A DNA stretch of 64,000 nucleotides from Ophiura sarsii (lineage: Eukaryota; Echinodermata; Ophiuroidea; Amphilepidida; Ophiuridae). Position 1 is the first letter of the stretch, and every line of letters begins with the position of its first letter. Below are positions 12,121-24,233 of this stretch, in pieces. A program made the position numbers and the translations under genes. A model generated the notes under the pieces. The model worked only from the letters and a program-made list of their open reading frames with translations, did not search any database and was not told the DNA's origin. The stretch spans positions 13,039,855 to 13,103,854 of the forward strand of contig CM069449.1 of the NCBI GenBank assembly GCA_035610835.1. The letters run 5' to 3'.

Positions 12121-14390
12121 GGGAAAGGCAAAGAATATAACATCAACATGGAGCATCTACCTTTAAGACAACTATGGAGAGACTGAGACTATTAAATAAA
12201 AACAATACTAATTGCATTTTCTTTCTCGTGCGTGGAGTACAAACAAGAGCTTGTTGTTTGGTTTTCTGTGTTTCGTTGGCTTTAAAGATGCATTCCAACG
12301 CTCACAGGATTTCTGGAAGGACTCCCAATTCTGTCTAGGGCCCTCTATAGGCCATTATATAGCCTAATATAAGGTTTATGTTTGGTACGCCACATGTAAT
12401 GTAAACCTACACTTTACAAGGACAAACTGTGTAATAAGAAATGAGATTGTGTGAACCACCAGCAATAGTTTCCCAGTTACTATAGCTACATGTCAATCAA
12501 AACCTTTAGCCAATGACAAACTCAACCACATTTAAAACTTGTGATAGACATATCATGATTTTATATTGGGGCACTGTCTTTGGTTGGTGTTGTAATACCA
12601 GGGCCAGACACACGACTATCTGTGGACACACACACAGCAGGTGGAACTAGTGCAAAACTTCCCTGCCTGTAATTTCATAAGGGTAATTTCCAGCGTTGAT
12701 ATGTGGCAAAACAAGACCTAATTATACTCCCATACATTCATGATTCCAAACATTGACCCTATAGAGTCCAAAATATGTTCATGGGTTGGGTAATTTTTAC
12801 AGGAAATAAATGTAAACATAATAGGTACTGCATGCTGGGATAGGTACGCGAAAATTCATACAGTTTTATATCTGAACTACAATTGCTTGGTAGTATTCTT
12901 TGGTAGTATATTAGAGGTTTTGTATAGTGGTGGTTTCCACCATCTGTGATTGCAGCCTATAGATACTGACCTATTTATATCGGGATTTATATATAATTAC
13001 ATACATTTCCATTGTAGGCCTATATCATTTGGTAAAAGTTCCATTGAATTTTAAATATATAATAACATTACAAAAACAATCATCTGTCTAGTGTATAACA
13101 TAACATTTAATTGCATTTTGAACACTTATTTATTCAATTCGAAAATGTGTTGCAACATAAATTCTTTCAAATTATTATTGGTTGTCTAAGAGATTTGCCT
13201 TTATATCAACAGCATTATTTCAAGGTCTAACACAGTAAATGTCACTACTATAATCAGACTATCAAACCACAACAGACTGAAACCATAAACATTATATCAG
13301 CTATGCTGAAACCACATGTTTGCAACATTCAGAAATAAATAATTTAATAGTGGTTATTTTTATGGCGTGATTTTTTCACACATTGTCACGTTCAAGTCAT
13401 ATTAGATTTCTGTTTCATCATTTCATGTATTCTTAATTAAATTCTTCATTTTCGCTTCCTTGAACAAATAAATATATGTAGGCCCTAGTACCTTGTCATG
13501 TTCAATATTCATGTGTTAGGCCTAACTTTCTATGTAACTTTCATTTCATTTCTTTTATTAACTTTCTTGCCCGGTTTATTCTAGGCCCAGTAAAAATATT
13601 AAAAAGTTTCCCGTCTCCGCCCGCGGGTATTAAAGGAACTCCTCGTCCGCCTCCATTTTAGCCGCCGTCTCTTTTTTTTACTATTTACTATTTAAACATT
13701 TTTATTTATTTTTTAATTTTAAATTTTCAGAACTTGGTCACCTAAATAGCTTTAAAGTACCCGCAATTTTTTTTAAAGTGTTTTACAGATATCTGACCAT
13801 GGATGTTCCTGACCGCTTGAGTGACCCATATCATGCCCAATTATCTTGGTGTGTTGAAATAATTAAGAAATACTTTCATCAATTCGAAAGACATTTTCAT
13901 TTTAAACAACGATCAAGACACACAGTTTTAAATTATTTTCAACATTTCAAAAATACATTAACCCTCCCTCCTCCTTTTTTTAAAAAGTCCGGACGGGAAA
14001 CATGTTTGTTTTTTTACTATGCCCTACATGAACAATGAAGTAACAGTAGCATAAGGCTATACTGGAGAGCAAAGGCCAACAAAAGAAAAAGTTGTTCGAT
14101 TGTCCTCATCCGACCGACCCTATTTAATATTTTGAAAACTTAGAAACACTTTTTTCTCTTCCTTTTAGTACAAATGAATACCGACCCTTTTTTTGGAAAT
14201 TCCAGATTTTTTTTGTCTTCAAGAATTTTACTTCCTGGAAATATGCTAAACATTTGTTCTCTTCATGGTTTCTTTTGGTCTTTTAAACTGTTTTGAAAGT
14301 GATGAAATAACCCATTCATATTATGCAGTAACTATTCCAGAGTCATGGATTTTCATGACAAACTTTTCAAAGTTAGAGACTATGATAGGG
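12121..14390. other. No recognised gene
   Basis: No supported exon or mobile element. A long plus-strand frame at 13778-14038 has composition like its surroundings and no family resemblance. Confidence 0.4.
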
Positions 14391-14392
14391 TT

Positions 14393-15038
14393 AGAAGGTG
14401 CGGAATTGTAAAGCGTGGAGTTCATAGAATCCTTGATATTTAGCGCTAATTTGCATCATTTGCGTTATCACTAATAACGATATGAAGTAAGATTTAATCA
14501 AATGGGTTTAGCTTTTTAGCACATTAGCGCGTGGAGTTAGCTACTTTTGGCCCGTCTTCTTCACCATGTTCACGGTCGTCTGCCGACATCAGCGACTGAT
14601 ATCAGTTCTAGTTGATATGACTCGGGATCCGCACTTACCGGTAGTTGAATTTCGACCCGCCCAAGTCTCTACATCAAACTGTAACACACTCTAGGGTCAC
14701 CTGAGGTCGTTTTTGGAAATTGAAACATTTTCGACCAAATATTCGAAACATAAGTATAGATATGAAATTGACCAGAATTTCGACCTAACCCAATTTTCTA
14801 CACTTTACTGTTTACAGCGCTAGCACAAGATCAAAGTGTTATTTGTGCTAGACTTGCTAATAAAAGCTCAACTAGCGCTATAAGCACATTATAATCGTGC
14901 GACTCCCAGACTTGGTTCATGTTGAAACAATTTTAGCGCTAATTTACATTAATCTTACTCGCTATTTGGATGCAATTAACGATATTAGCAACATTGCGAT
15001 GTTTTGCTAAGCATAGATCCTTCTAAAGCCAATGTCGC
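14393..15038. mobile_element. Possible MITE with AAGGTGCG ends
   Basis: AAGGTGCGGA near 14396 and the inverted TCGCACCTT near 15028 bound a segment holding repeated TTTAGCGCTAATTT words (about 14440 and 14933). No target duplication could be seen, and the TIR is short. Confidence 0.3.
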
Positions 15039-15181
15039 ACCTTGATGGGGGGGGGGGGGGGGGGGGGAGCGGGCAGGTATGACAATTTCACCTTTTTGAC
15101 AAAATGTAATGTTCATATTGTATTTATGGCTGTGCAAATGATTAATGATTTTTCATTTTCATTTTATTTCAAAGGTAAAAG

Positions 15182-15338
15182 AATTGTATTTCCTATCATT
15201 AGCAGGAGTACTCTGAATGCGGTATTGTTATGTTAATGAAGAGGTCAGCGGGAAGTATGAAGGAAGGTGAACAGTGCGTGACGCCTCCACTGATGGCTTT
15301 AGATTCGGCGCTGCAAGACATGCTTTATCGGTATAATC
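15182..15338 (+). repeat. Split direct repeat A1 (left end of YR element)
   Basis: 157 bp that reads as identical to 27421-27577, 12.2 kb downstream. It begins AATTGTATTTCC and ends CGGTATAATC. High identity despite decayed coding regions suggests recent insertion or gene conversion. Confidence 0.85.
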
Positions 15339-15742
15339 GTATTGCGTATGTTTTGTGTATGCTTTACGACGTTTTGTGAATCAGCTATAGCGGGAGCTAT
15401 AGGCCTTTAACATGTTTAATGGTGTTGGCTGTGGATTATGTTTTCCTTTGATATAATTATTATGTCTTCTGAAGAACAGTCTTCATCGATAGAGCCTCAG
15501 GAGGTTCAGGCAAGTACTATTTAGTATCATATCTGTGTTTTTTTCGAGTATGGCTATACAAGTCATAGGCAGTGTTCTATCTTACTTTCATAAAAAGTGG
15601 GACGATGACTATTCAATGGCGTAAGTTTTCCAGATAAAGATGGCTGCCTATATCTTATTCAAGTTTTAATACATTGGTATTCGGAATATATATGAGTTTG
15701 ACCTGAGACGTATAATCGTCTTAATAGGGCAGAAGGTCATAG

Positions 15743-15763
15743 CATGGACTTTATAAGTCCATG
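15743..15763. repeat. Short palindrome CATGGACTT/AAGTCCATG
   Basis: A 21-bp near-perfect inverted repeat in the left part of the YR element. Role unknown. Confidence 0.4.
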
Positions 15764-17099
15764 GTTATAGTATGATGAATAATTTTCTGAGGAATTTGCG
15801 TCTGATGACAGTGATTATCATTAAGATGAGATCCTTATTCACAATTGTGTAAGCCAGAGCTGCTAGAGAAAGATAGGGAGGTAAGACTGGTAAACAGTTT
15901 ACAGTTTAAGCGTTGAGCTTATTTAGTGGGTTTTGTTTCTGACAACCTTTTTCGAGGCTTTATCCCACAGATTAAGTACCAGTTTAGCCACATAAGTTTC
16001 GGTATCAGGCTCCACAGGCACTTGGGGTCGTAAATCTGGGGTTGGAGATGAGATTGTATACTACCGACTAAACAAGTGGGTTTGCCTGGGAGGCATAAAA
16101 TATCCAGACAATACAGGTATGTGATACTTTACAGATTTTATTCTCAAGCTTGTGTGTTTATTTTCGTGAAGTGTAAAAGTTTTACACTACATCTCTTGAC
16201 ATTTAATAAGTGTTATTATACTCACTGTCTCTAGTATTTTATGCTATCACAAATCAATATGTATTGTGAGTGGAGTATTATTGTTAATTTTAATCTTGGT
16301 ACCAATCGATGTAACATGATATGTTATTTATTCTGCTGATACAGATTACAACGTGTATTACGACACGGGTGTCTCTACCTGCCTAGTCCTATTGTAATGG
16401 TGTACATGATATGGCGGATTATCACTGGGCTTGAATGCCAGATCACTCAGAGGACATAGTACACGATTTATACGTTAACGATTTTTATCTGTGTATACGG
16501 TTTATGAATGAACAGGGGTATTTAGCTCCTATATGATTGAAATTACGACTTTTGAGTCTCCACAGGCACTAACAGGAGGTGCTATTTGTTATCGAATGGG
16601 TACAATTTACCTTTTGTTCCTACCACCTGTGTTTGAAGAACTTTAAATCTTCATTTTAATCATAATTGATTTCGTTTCAGAGATAATTGAGTGTATTCTC
16701 AGAATTATCCACAGCATGCACCTTTGTCGGTTTCCTTTCAAGATTCAGGAACCCGGGTTCAGGTATATATATATTTTATAAGTTCTTATGGAATAAATTT
16801 GTTTTTCCTTTGACGATTAGTGTGAAAGTAGGCTTATAGAGCTTTTCCACGAAGGGATTCTTGTGTTCCTTCGACCAAGTCCTTGCTTCGACTTATATCA
16901 GCATATCATCATATTGATATCACACTGCATACTTGATGAGTTGAGTTGGATTTTTTAAGATGGTATTTGATGATATGTTTGTGTAGTTTTGCCCTGTATA
17001 TTTTTACTCAGTGTATGCGATCATGGATCAAGACTGGTGATACAAAGGTACCGTATTATATACGAAGGGTCCTACACTCAACGATGGGTAGATAAGAAA

Positions 17100-17634
17100 C
17101 AACACGAGGAATGGAATCTGCAGTATTTATAGCAGACCCGATAGCTGCTGGAGTAGAGCCAACAGAATATCTGTTTGTTTGGTAATAGATTGGTTTGGGA
17201 TATACATGGGATGCGACATCAGGTTGTTTGGTAGTTATAGGATGAAAGTATCTAATGTTTTAATTTGTATTGTTTTCTAGATCGGATGCATACCTCCAAT
17301 CATGGTCATAGCAGGCTAGATGTCTATTATAGTTTACAGGCTATTTAACATGTATAATACCTCTGTAGGTTTATCCCATCATTGCCAACTGAGTTTATAT
17401 ATATTTATCCATCACGAGAGTGGCACTGGGATAAGGTATTTAGATTACTGCAGACAGTGGTATTATTATGATAATAATTATATTCTTTTGAGAAGAGATT
17501 ATCGTATATTTGAATAACCGAATGGTATTTGTATATACTTACCACATTTCTTATGCATTCAAATGCAAGTGGAGTTATGTTCAATGTGATGTATTGAATT
17601 TAACCAGTCACGTGAGTCGTAGGAAACAGGTAAA
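17100..17634 (+). pseudogene. YR retrotransposon: RT/RNase H region, 5' part
   Basis: Around 17107-17180 one frame reads GMESAVFIADPIAAGVEPTE, tentatively like the segment joining RT and RNase H in DIRS elements. SDAYLQSWS follows near 17282, where the first catalytic Asp of RNase H is expected. Stops interrupt it. The reading frame entering the insertion (CAG GTA AAG CTC CAC at its edge) continues beyond it at 25031. Low sequence conservation makes the exact domain limits uncertain. Confidence 0.45.
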
Positions 17635-17999
17635 GCTCCACATCAGAGGGTGATTTAAGCAAGCCCCAAAATTCAATTCGTTTGTTCAAATGACGTCATC
17701 AACAGGATTCAGCGTTCAAAACGCTTATTTACGTGTGTATTTACCCCAAACGCCCCCACACAGAGCTACCGTAAAAGACAAAAAGTTGCGTATTTCAAAT
17801 GCTTCGATCTCTGCGAAAATTCAGTCGATAAGGATTTTTTAAGCTGATCCCTGAAGCTAGATATTCAATGTACCTGTTTATGCTCCTTTATTCCCTATCG
17901 ACTAATGTTTTACTATGGAAAAAGGCCTGGTTCCTAGCTAGAAAAAGCTAGAAGACATTCGAAACCACCGAGCGTAAAATATCGATAACGAAGAGGTCA

Positions 18000-18447
18000 A
18001 GTCAGTGTACATGCGGTACGTGAGCGCTGTGTTGGTATACACTCGTTGTGCACTGTCAGTACAGTGGTGGTATTAGTAGTTTACTTCAATAACTGTGCGG
18101 TCGAGTCGTGCTTGCAGAGTTAGAAAACCAAGTTTGATCGGGATAACACCCTTTTTTCACTGAATTTATAGACTGCATATCTCCAACTTTTGCTTTAGCC
18201 TTTTGTGATTTGGATTATATTTGTCTCTGATTTGGAGCCATCACGTTCTGCTTGCAGAGAGTAGAGAGCTGATCGAGAAAAAAATTCTTTCCATTCAATT
18301 CAACCCGGGCATTCAACATCAACATTTTGAACTTTGGAAAGTCGAGAAAGAGATTCGTTTTTGTTTGACATTTGTGTCTTGTGGTCCAGGATGATTTAGT
18401 TTTCTATGATTGGAGCTGGATGGTACATTTCAGAGCATATTCTTGGT
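18000..18447 (+). other. Possible leader exon with splice donor
   Basis: A less AT-rich stretch ends at a good donor (CTTG, then GTAAGTGC, at 18447/18448). An ATG at about 18409 opens 13 codons to the donor. No TATA box or matching acceptor was proved. It could be the first exon of a transcript that uses the exon-like units downstream, or chance. Confidence 0.2.
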
Positions 18448-18728
18448 AAGTGCGCCAATTTATGAATTATTGAGTTTCTAATTTAGTTTGGTATTTTATT
18501 TTCACTCCCACTCATGAACTGGCCAAAAAGAGGAAGTAAGTTTTTCAATATCAGAAACAGATTATGTGGTCATAGTAGTGCAATGATTTGACTTTTATCA
18601 ACTTAAACCATCTTCCATGTCACGAAAATACAATTGTTTCCATTAAATTATATACTCAACATTCGCAAGTATTTGCAGTTGATGTATAGAACTGTAGTGT
18701 AGACGTAAATTGATTCCCGAATTGATTT

Positions 18729-18810
18729 GACGGAATAAACCGTATACTTCATGAATTGACTGTACATGCCGTCAATAGTCAAATTCATGAAGTATACGGT
18801 TTATTCCGTC
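18729..18810. repeat. Hairpin, 32-bp arms
   Basis: GACGGAATAAACCGTATACT... at 18729-18760 is inverted at 18778-18810 with a 17-nt loop. A related word (GGCTTATTCCGT) recurs at about 19079. Probably a small foldback element. Confidence 0.65.
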
Positions 18811-19314
18811 AATAACTTCTAAAAGTACAGGCGTGACCAAATCCTGCCTAATTTTATAATTAAACTTTATTTAAATTAAAGACTAGGCCTAGTTAGTCTT
18901 TGTTTAGTTAGCGACAACTGACATGCAGTGATTTCAGAAAGTTTGGATGATTTACATACCAAATCGAATATTTAAATAATTGCTCGTTTATTTCATGGCC
19001 TATCCAGGCAATAGACAAAAATATTCTCGGTAAAAATGTCGTATTTGTTGCCCCGGACAGAATAAACGTATATTTCACGGCTTATTCCGTATGTGTGTGT
19101 GTAACTGTATTATTAACACTTATTTAAATCATTGCATAGCGGGGGAGACTCAGGTTATTGCCAGTAGACTCTCAAGTAAACAAGTTTTCGAGGGTCATTT
19201 ATCGCCTATCGGTTATTTCTGCCGTCATGCGCGATAATTTATTCGAAACATTTTTAGCCGAGCGAAATGATAACCAAATTCTCTCCTTTTCCTTCATTTC
19301 TTTTGCTTACACAG

Positions 19315-19382
19315 GTACCCGAAAACTGGTGGATGTCCGGTCCAGAAGACAGTTTAAACAACCAGTCTACTATGCAAACATG
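19315..19382 (+). other. Exon-like unit 1 of a tandem trio
   Basis: 68 bp between TTGCTTACACAG and GTAAGACG. It is similar to the units at 20095-20164 and 20638-20706, together with about 85 bp of upstream intron (ATTTTTAGCCGAGCGAAATGATAAC, then a pyrimidine tract). One frame reads ENWWMSGPEDSLNNQST. The frame starting at GT reads GTRKLVDV...QPVYYANM. A one-base indel relative to unit 2 means no single frame is conserved. Family not recognised. Confidence 0.45.
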
Positions 19383-19441
19383 GTAAGACGAGCTTCAAGG
19401 CCAGGGTGATGATGATGGTGATTTGTCAATATTTAAAGTCA

Positions 19442-19638
19442 TGGTCAGAATTTCGAGGAGAATAAGAGAATCCGTTCGTGCAAAGATTCCTACTGGTAAA
19501 GTTGCGAGAATCCATGTTGATTCTCGTAGAGATATTCTGTCTACGCTTAATTTCAATGGAGGAGAATCCATAGATTCCTCGCAAAATCCTCTGCAGGAAT
19601 CTAAATGAATTCTTGCAACCTTTGACAAAATTCTGACC
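19442..19638. mobile_element. Possible short MITE with GGTCAGAATTT ends
   Basis: GGTCAGAATTT at the left and AAATTCTGACC at the right bound about 200 bp with repeated GAGAATCC words. No target duplication established. Confidence 0.35.
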
Positions 19639-20094
19639 CTGTCCATGTAGGTCTCCAAATTTATTCAAGGAAGTATTTTCTTGGAAATAGATACAGGTTG
19701 AGGTGGGTTGGGATTGGGATATTTCAAGTTAAGGGCAGAATACATATTATTTGAACAGTTTAATTTTATTAACCTGATCTGGAACAAAAGTTTGACTATA
19801 ATTTTATCCAGAACAGTTGAATGATATACATGTATATGGATGAAAAATATCCCTCGCCGACTCGGATGCTTTCATTTCATGGCTCTCAGTATGTATTGGC
19901 TGCAAGACTTTACAAAAGTAATTAAAGCTCACTTTCACTACTAACACTTAAACAGTCTAAGTTTGATCATATTCATATCAGCAAACCAGGGCGGTCTACT
20001 CGAGAGAGCTGCTCAGCCTGCTGTCTGAAATATTTTTAGCTGAGAGAAATGATAACTCAATTATTTCCCTCACCTTCATTTCTTTTGCTTACAG

Positions 20095-20164
20095 GTACTG
20101 AAAACTGGCAGATATCCGGCCCAGAAGGCAGTGAACAACCAGTCTACTATGGCATGCAAGCATG
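20095..20164 (+). other. Exon-like unit 2 of a tandem trio
   Basis: 70 bp between TTGCTTACAG and GTAAGACG, about 780 bp after unit 1. It reads ENWQISGPEGSEQPVYYGM from the third base. It shares acceptor context, donor and the CCAGTCTACTATG core with unit 1. Confidence 0.45.
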
Positions 20165-20637
20165 GTAAGACGAATTGTTCTCAAAATCTGACAAATAAAC
20201 TCTTTTTATTTTTGGTGGGCGAAAGTTACCCATCACAGCTCAAAGTATCTCCAGTCTACGGTACATCACAAGTCAACATGAATACTTCAAACTTTTTATA
20301 ATTAGCAACAACACACCTCCATCAATTTTAATCAGGTCTGGGGGCGATTGGAAACATTGCTAGACTGTAATTAAGTCCATGAATAGAGCGTAACGACACT
20401 ATTTATGCGACATTTGTATAGTCTAGTACAAATGGTTGCGCACAGTTGCGCCCAGGTCTGTACACTACTATACATTACTATACAGTACATTGTGTACAAG
20501 GCTTTATCAAATTCATTCTTGAGGGGCACACCGCTAAACAGTCAAGTTAAATTGATAACTAGCAATATTTATGGCTGAATGAAATATTAACCCAGTTTTG
20601 TATTTCCCTTTTCTTCTTCAAATTTTTTGGCTTACAG

Positions 20638-20706
20638 GTATCATCAGACACAGGCGGATATGTCCAGTCCAAAAGACAATAACTACCAGTCTACAGGCAG
20701 GCTTAG
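20638..20706 (+). other. Exon-like unit 3, donor lost
   Basis: Shares the TTGGCTTACAG acceptor and the body words (GTCCAGTCCAAAAGACAA, CCAGTCTAC) with units 1 and 2. The donor position reads AAAGACG instead of GTAAGACG. One frame gives ADMSSPKDNNYQST, parallel to WMSGPEDSLNNQST in unit 1. Confidence 0.35.
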
Positions 20707-21059
20707 AAAGACGAACTGCAAGAGTGATCAAGAATCGTAGGAAACCTGATTCTCCGTTAATTGTCGCTTGACATTAAATTTTGACTCTTGGAAAAAAAAC
20801 CAATAAATCCTTACATGTATACACATAATTGGGTGAGGTAAATGATGATGTAATCATCTCATAAGCTGGATTCTTCAAATGAAATGTGTGTTTATATTAT
20901 TATAAAGGTACCTTTCAAGTCACATACAATTTAAAACCTCGACCTTGCTTGTATTGTTTCTTTGTTTTATATGTCCACAAGTCTTGAAAGCTGCTATGTG
21001 TTATCCTGAAATTGGTGTTATCAGTTTCCACTGAATTAAAAATTCCCACAAGTTTTTAA

Positions 21060-21370
21060 GGTATATGACCCGATCACTTTTTTGGGGCTTTGATTTTTTT
21101 TCACATCAAGATATTTTGGTATATCAGAAGAATCCCCATATTTTTCTCATTATTTCTGTAAAATATTAGGGGCCAGAAATGTTTCATTTGGAAATTATAT
21201 AGGCTAAAATGTAGTGAATTACTGCCAAAGGTGGTTAACCACCAACCAGTCTGTGTACTACTCAATGGGCACATGTCTTTTGACCTTGCGCTTCTAAAAA
21301 TAGAACCATTGGAGTTATGCAACTCGAACTTTGGAATGTAACAATTTTCGGGTCATCTACGGATCTACCT
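21060..21370. mobile_element. MITE, GGTAGATGACCCGATCAC family, diverged copy
   Basis: Starts GGTATATGACCCGATCAC after TTAA (21056-21059) and ends before TTAA (21371-21374). The interior corresponds in reverse to the copy immediately downstream. Confidence 0.65.
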
Positions 21371-21389
21371 TTAATGAATAATTGCTTAA

Positions 21390-21740
21390 AGGTAGATGTA
21401 CCGATTTTCAACTTGAAGTTTTCTATTCTACATGAAAGGTCATCCTTAAAAAAGTCGTGTTCCAATGTTTGAGTTGCATAGCTCTAATGGTTCTATTTTA
21501 GACGCACAAGATGCTGTGAACTGTACCCATTGAGTAGTACACTAACTATATCGGTGGTCAGTGGTCACCACCATTCGCGGTAATTCGACGTTATTTCATC
21601 GATTTCTCTGTAATCATACCGATTTAGGCCGTCAAATTTCAGTATGATGATGAGAAAAATATGAGCTTTCATATGATATGAAAATCTCTGTATGTTTGAA
21701 ATAATTCTGTGTTACGAAAATGTGATCGGGTCATCTACCT
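21390..21740. mobile_element. MITE, AGGTAGATGACCCGATCACA family, intact right end
   Basis: Flanked by TTAA at 21386-21389 and 21741-21744. The right end is TGTGATCGGGTCATCTACCT; the left end lacks the CCCGATCACATT part of the TIR. The interior is almost identical to 11674-12032. Confidence 0.8.
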
Positions 21741-22106
21741 TTAAGATGTTACTGTGTCAAACTGTTTCAAACTGTTTCAAACAATTGCACAACAGGGGTA
21801 GAAAATCTGTTCTGGCAAGTAGAACACACACTGTTGAATAGAGGTTGAGAATCCACATATTTTCACAAAGCAGAATAAAAACAGATTCTTGTAACCTTTG
21901 ATGAACCTGACATTATCCAAAATGGATGTTAATCAAAGAGCATGAGAGCATTCACTACTATTTATAGAGCCCCTTGTTTAAACAAATTGTGATGTAAAAA
22001 AATGAATCAAATTTTAAGGACTAAATAAAACAAAACCTAAATGTACATGAGTTCAAGATTTTAGCTGTTTTGACAGGCTCTCACCTTTGGTGATACTTAA
22101 TTTTAT

Positions 22107-22275
22107 AATTTTCAACTTGATGTTTTCTATTTTACATGAAAGGTCATCCTTAAAATTGTCGCATTCCAAAGTTTGAGTTGCATAACTCCAGTCCAGTGGT
22201 TCACAAGGTTTTAAGAAATTTACCAATTGAGTAGTATAAAAACTGGCGGGTGGTTAACCATCTTTGGCAGTAATT
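22107..22275. mobile_element. Truncated copy of the same MITE family
   Basis: TTTTCAACTTGATGTTTTCT onward matches the interior of 21390-21740 for about 170 bp, without termini. Confidence 0.65.
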
Positions 22276-22552
22276 CAAATATAATTTTCCAATGGAATTT
22301 TTTATTTCTGGTCTAATATCTTTGTGAGAGAAAAAAATTGTAGCTAATAAAAAGTGATCAGAACATAAACCTTTAATAACAAACCCTTTTTTGAGATGCC
22401 AAAATTTCCCATTCTTGTACAAGCTGTAAACATGATCTATAATTGCTCTCTGCAATGATTAGATTCAAAGCAGTCCTTATATTTTGAACATCAATACAAC
22501 GAATGGAATACAATAAAAGACCAATAAGTGTACATTTATAAATAAAAATTCA

Positions 22553-22684
22553 AAGTTTAGACCTTCCGAGAAAGGGAGTCGTTACTCTGAATTTCATGCT
22601 TAACGCAATCTTCAGACGACACTGATGATTGCGTTAAGCATGGAACTGAGAGTAACGACTCCCTTTCTCAGGTCTAAACTTTTT
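22553..22684. repeat. Hairpin, ~58-bp arms
   Basis: The arm 22553-22610 is inverted at 22627-22684 with a few differences and a 16-nt loop. It could be a foldback MITE or a source of hairpin RNA. Confidence 0.75.
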
Positions 22685-22911
22685 ACTTCCGTTTGGAATT
22701 GAGCACTCTAATTCGAAAGATACTAAATCTGACCATGAAATCGATTCAATATTCATGATATTTATGACTTTATTTTTAATATGCATTTACATGTAACATC
22801 AATGATTATGGCAATAATAAAATCTGAATTATGCTAACATGTATATAGATTAATATTTCCTTGTTGAGTGAACTATAACTGTGTAAATTCTGTATTAGAA
22901 AGTGTGTGTGT

Positions 22912-22931
22912 GGGGGGGGGGGGGGGGGGGG
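22912..22931 (+). repeat. Poly-G tract
   Basis: 20 consecutive G after a TG repeat. One of several long plus-strand G runs in the window. Confidence 0.95.
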
Positions 22932-23812
22932 CGGCGGTACAGTTTTACTCCCTCTTTCCCATTTTCTGTCATGGTATAAAGTCAGGCCTTTACAAAAATT
23001 GGAATCTCATTCCGGGGAAATATCATGGCACTGGGAGGGATATGTTATTTCTGTAAGGCTATATTAAAAAAATCTTGTCTCGAAGCTATTCAGTTTTTCA
23101 AAACCTAATGAGGAATGCGTGTTTTTTTAATTTTTAAATAGACCGTGTAAAAGTGACCTTTTGTATTTAAAATGATGTGATCAATGAAAATCTGAAAAAT
23201 CATTGAAATTTTGGGATTTTTTTTTATAAAAAAAAGATTTTTTCTTTTCTTCTAACATGCATCAATTAACTAACGCGCGCAGGAGCTTTTAAGATTTTTT
23301 TTTTTTAATATAGCCTTATTAAAGAAAATTAAAAAAATGATTGTGTTCTGTGCCCCTTTTCGTAATGGGTACACGTCAACGGAATAAGCTTCAAAATGTA
23401 ATATGTTTATTCGTATAATAAGGCAGCAAACATGATATTTGCCATAAAAGGAGGAGAACGATTTCCTCCTCTTGAAGACAATTCAGAAAAGTGTAATTGA
23501 GATTCAAGATTCTGGACTCGACTAGTATCCTCCGATACTGGAACACCCAGAATCGTTCGATACTGTTACAAAATCAGTTCCAGTTGTATCGGTTGTTATA
23601 CTGGCACATAATTTATGAGTTGTTTTCGTATCGGGCAATCGTGCAATACTGGGACAAATCGCACTGGTAGCATGTGTATACTAGGAGCGGTTGATATAAA
23701 ACCATGTTCCAGTATCACTCGATACTGAACACAATCATTCTTTTGTAACATCGTACATACCAGTATGAGGTACACTTTTTCTTTAAATTCTTCCTATGTT
23801 TCTGCGAAATGT

Positions 23813-24233
23813 GTCCCTATTCTCTATTTGGCTTCCTCTGGACAGTGACGTCTTTTAACAGCCGCACCTTTTACGCATGCATATGTATCTTCTGTCTTTC
23901 AACGCTCGTGTGTATATGCCAGCGCGAGTTAGCACGCATGTTAGGAGTGCAATTAGTAGAATACGCAGTTACGTCATTGTCTCGTGATGGCCAAATTCTC
24001 GAAAACAGTTGTTAAGCAGTCATGGCTATATAGTCTTTTGGCCATCATGAGCCAGTGATGACGTAACTGCGTATTCTACTAATTGCAGCACATAGCGCGC
24101 ACCTCCTGGAGGCACTGGCGTACACACGAGCGTTGAAAGACGGAAGATACACACGCGTGTGAAAAAGCTGCGCCTGTTATGTTACGTCACTGTCCAGAAG
24201 AAGCCAAATAGATAAGAGAATATTGAAAAAGGA
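23813..24233. mobile_element. Foldback element with ~185-bp arms
   Basis: The arms 23819-23996 and 24036-24223 are inverted copies (about 80% by eye) around a 40-nt loop. Both contain TTGGCTTC, CTGGACAGTGACGT, CTTTCAACGCTCGTGTGTA and AATTAGTAGAATACGCAG. No coding potential. Confidence 0.8.

Noticed and set aside
15462..15521. Short ORF MSSEEQSSSIEPQEVQ as an exon
   Set aside because: Lies just inside the YR element; donor would be GC rather than GT, and no downstream partner was found.
16690..16960. Reverse transcriptase motif of the YR element
   Set aside because: A weak ILDEL reading near 16930 could mimic YxDD, but the surrounding blocks do not match.
19804..19830. Extra EQL exon (CCAGAACAGTTGAATGA)
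   Set aside because: Resembles the 57181 exon start for about 12 bases only, and a stop follows in the matching frame.
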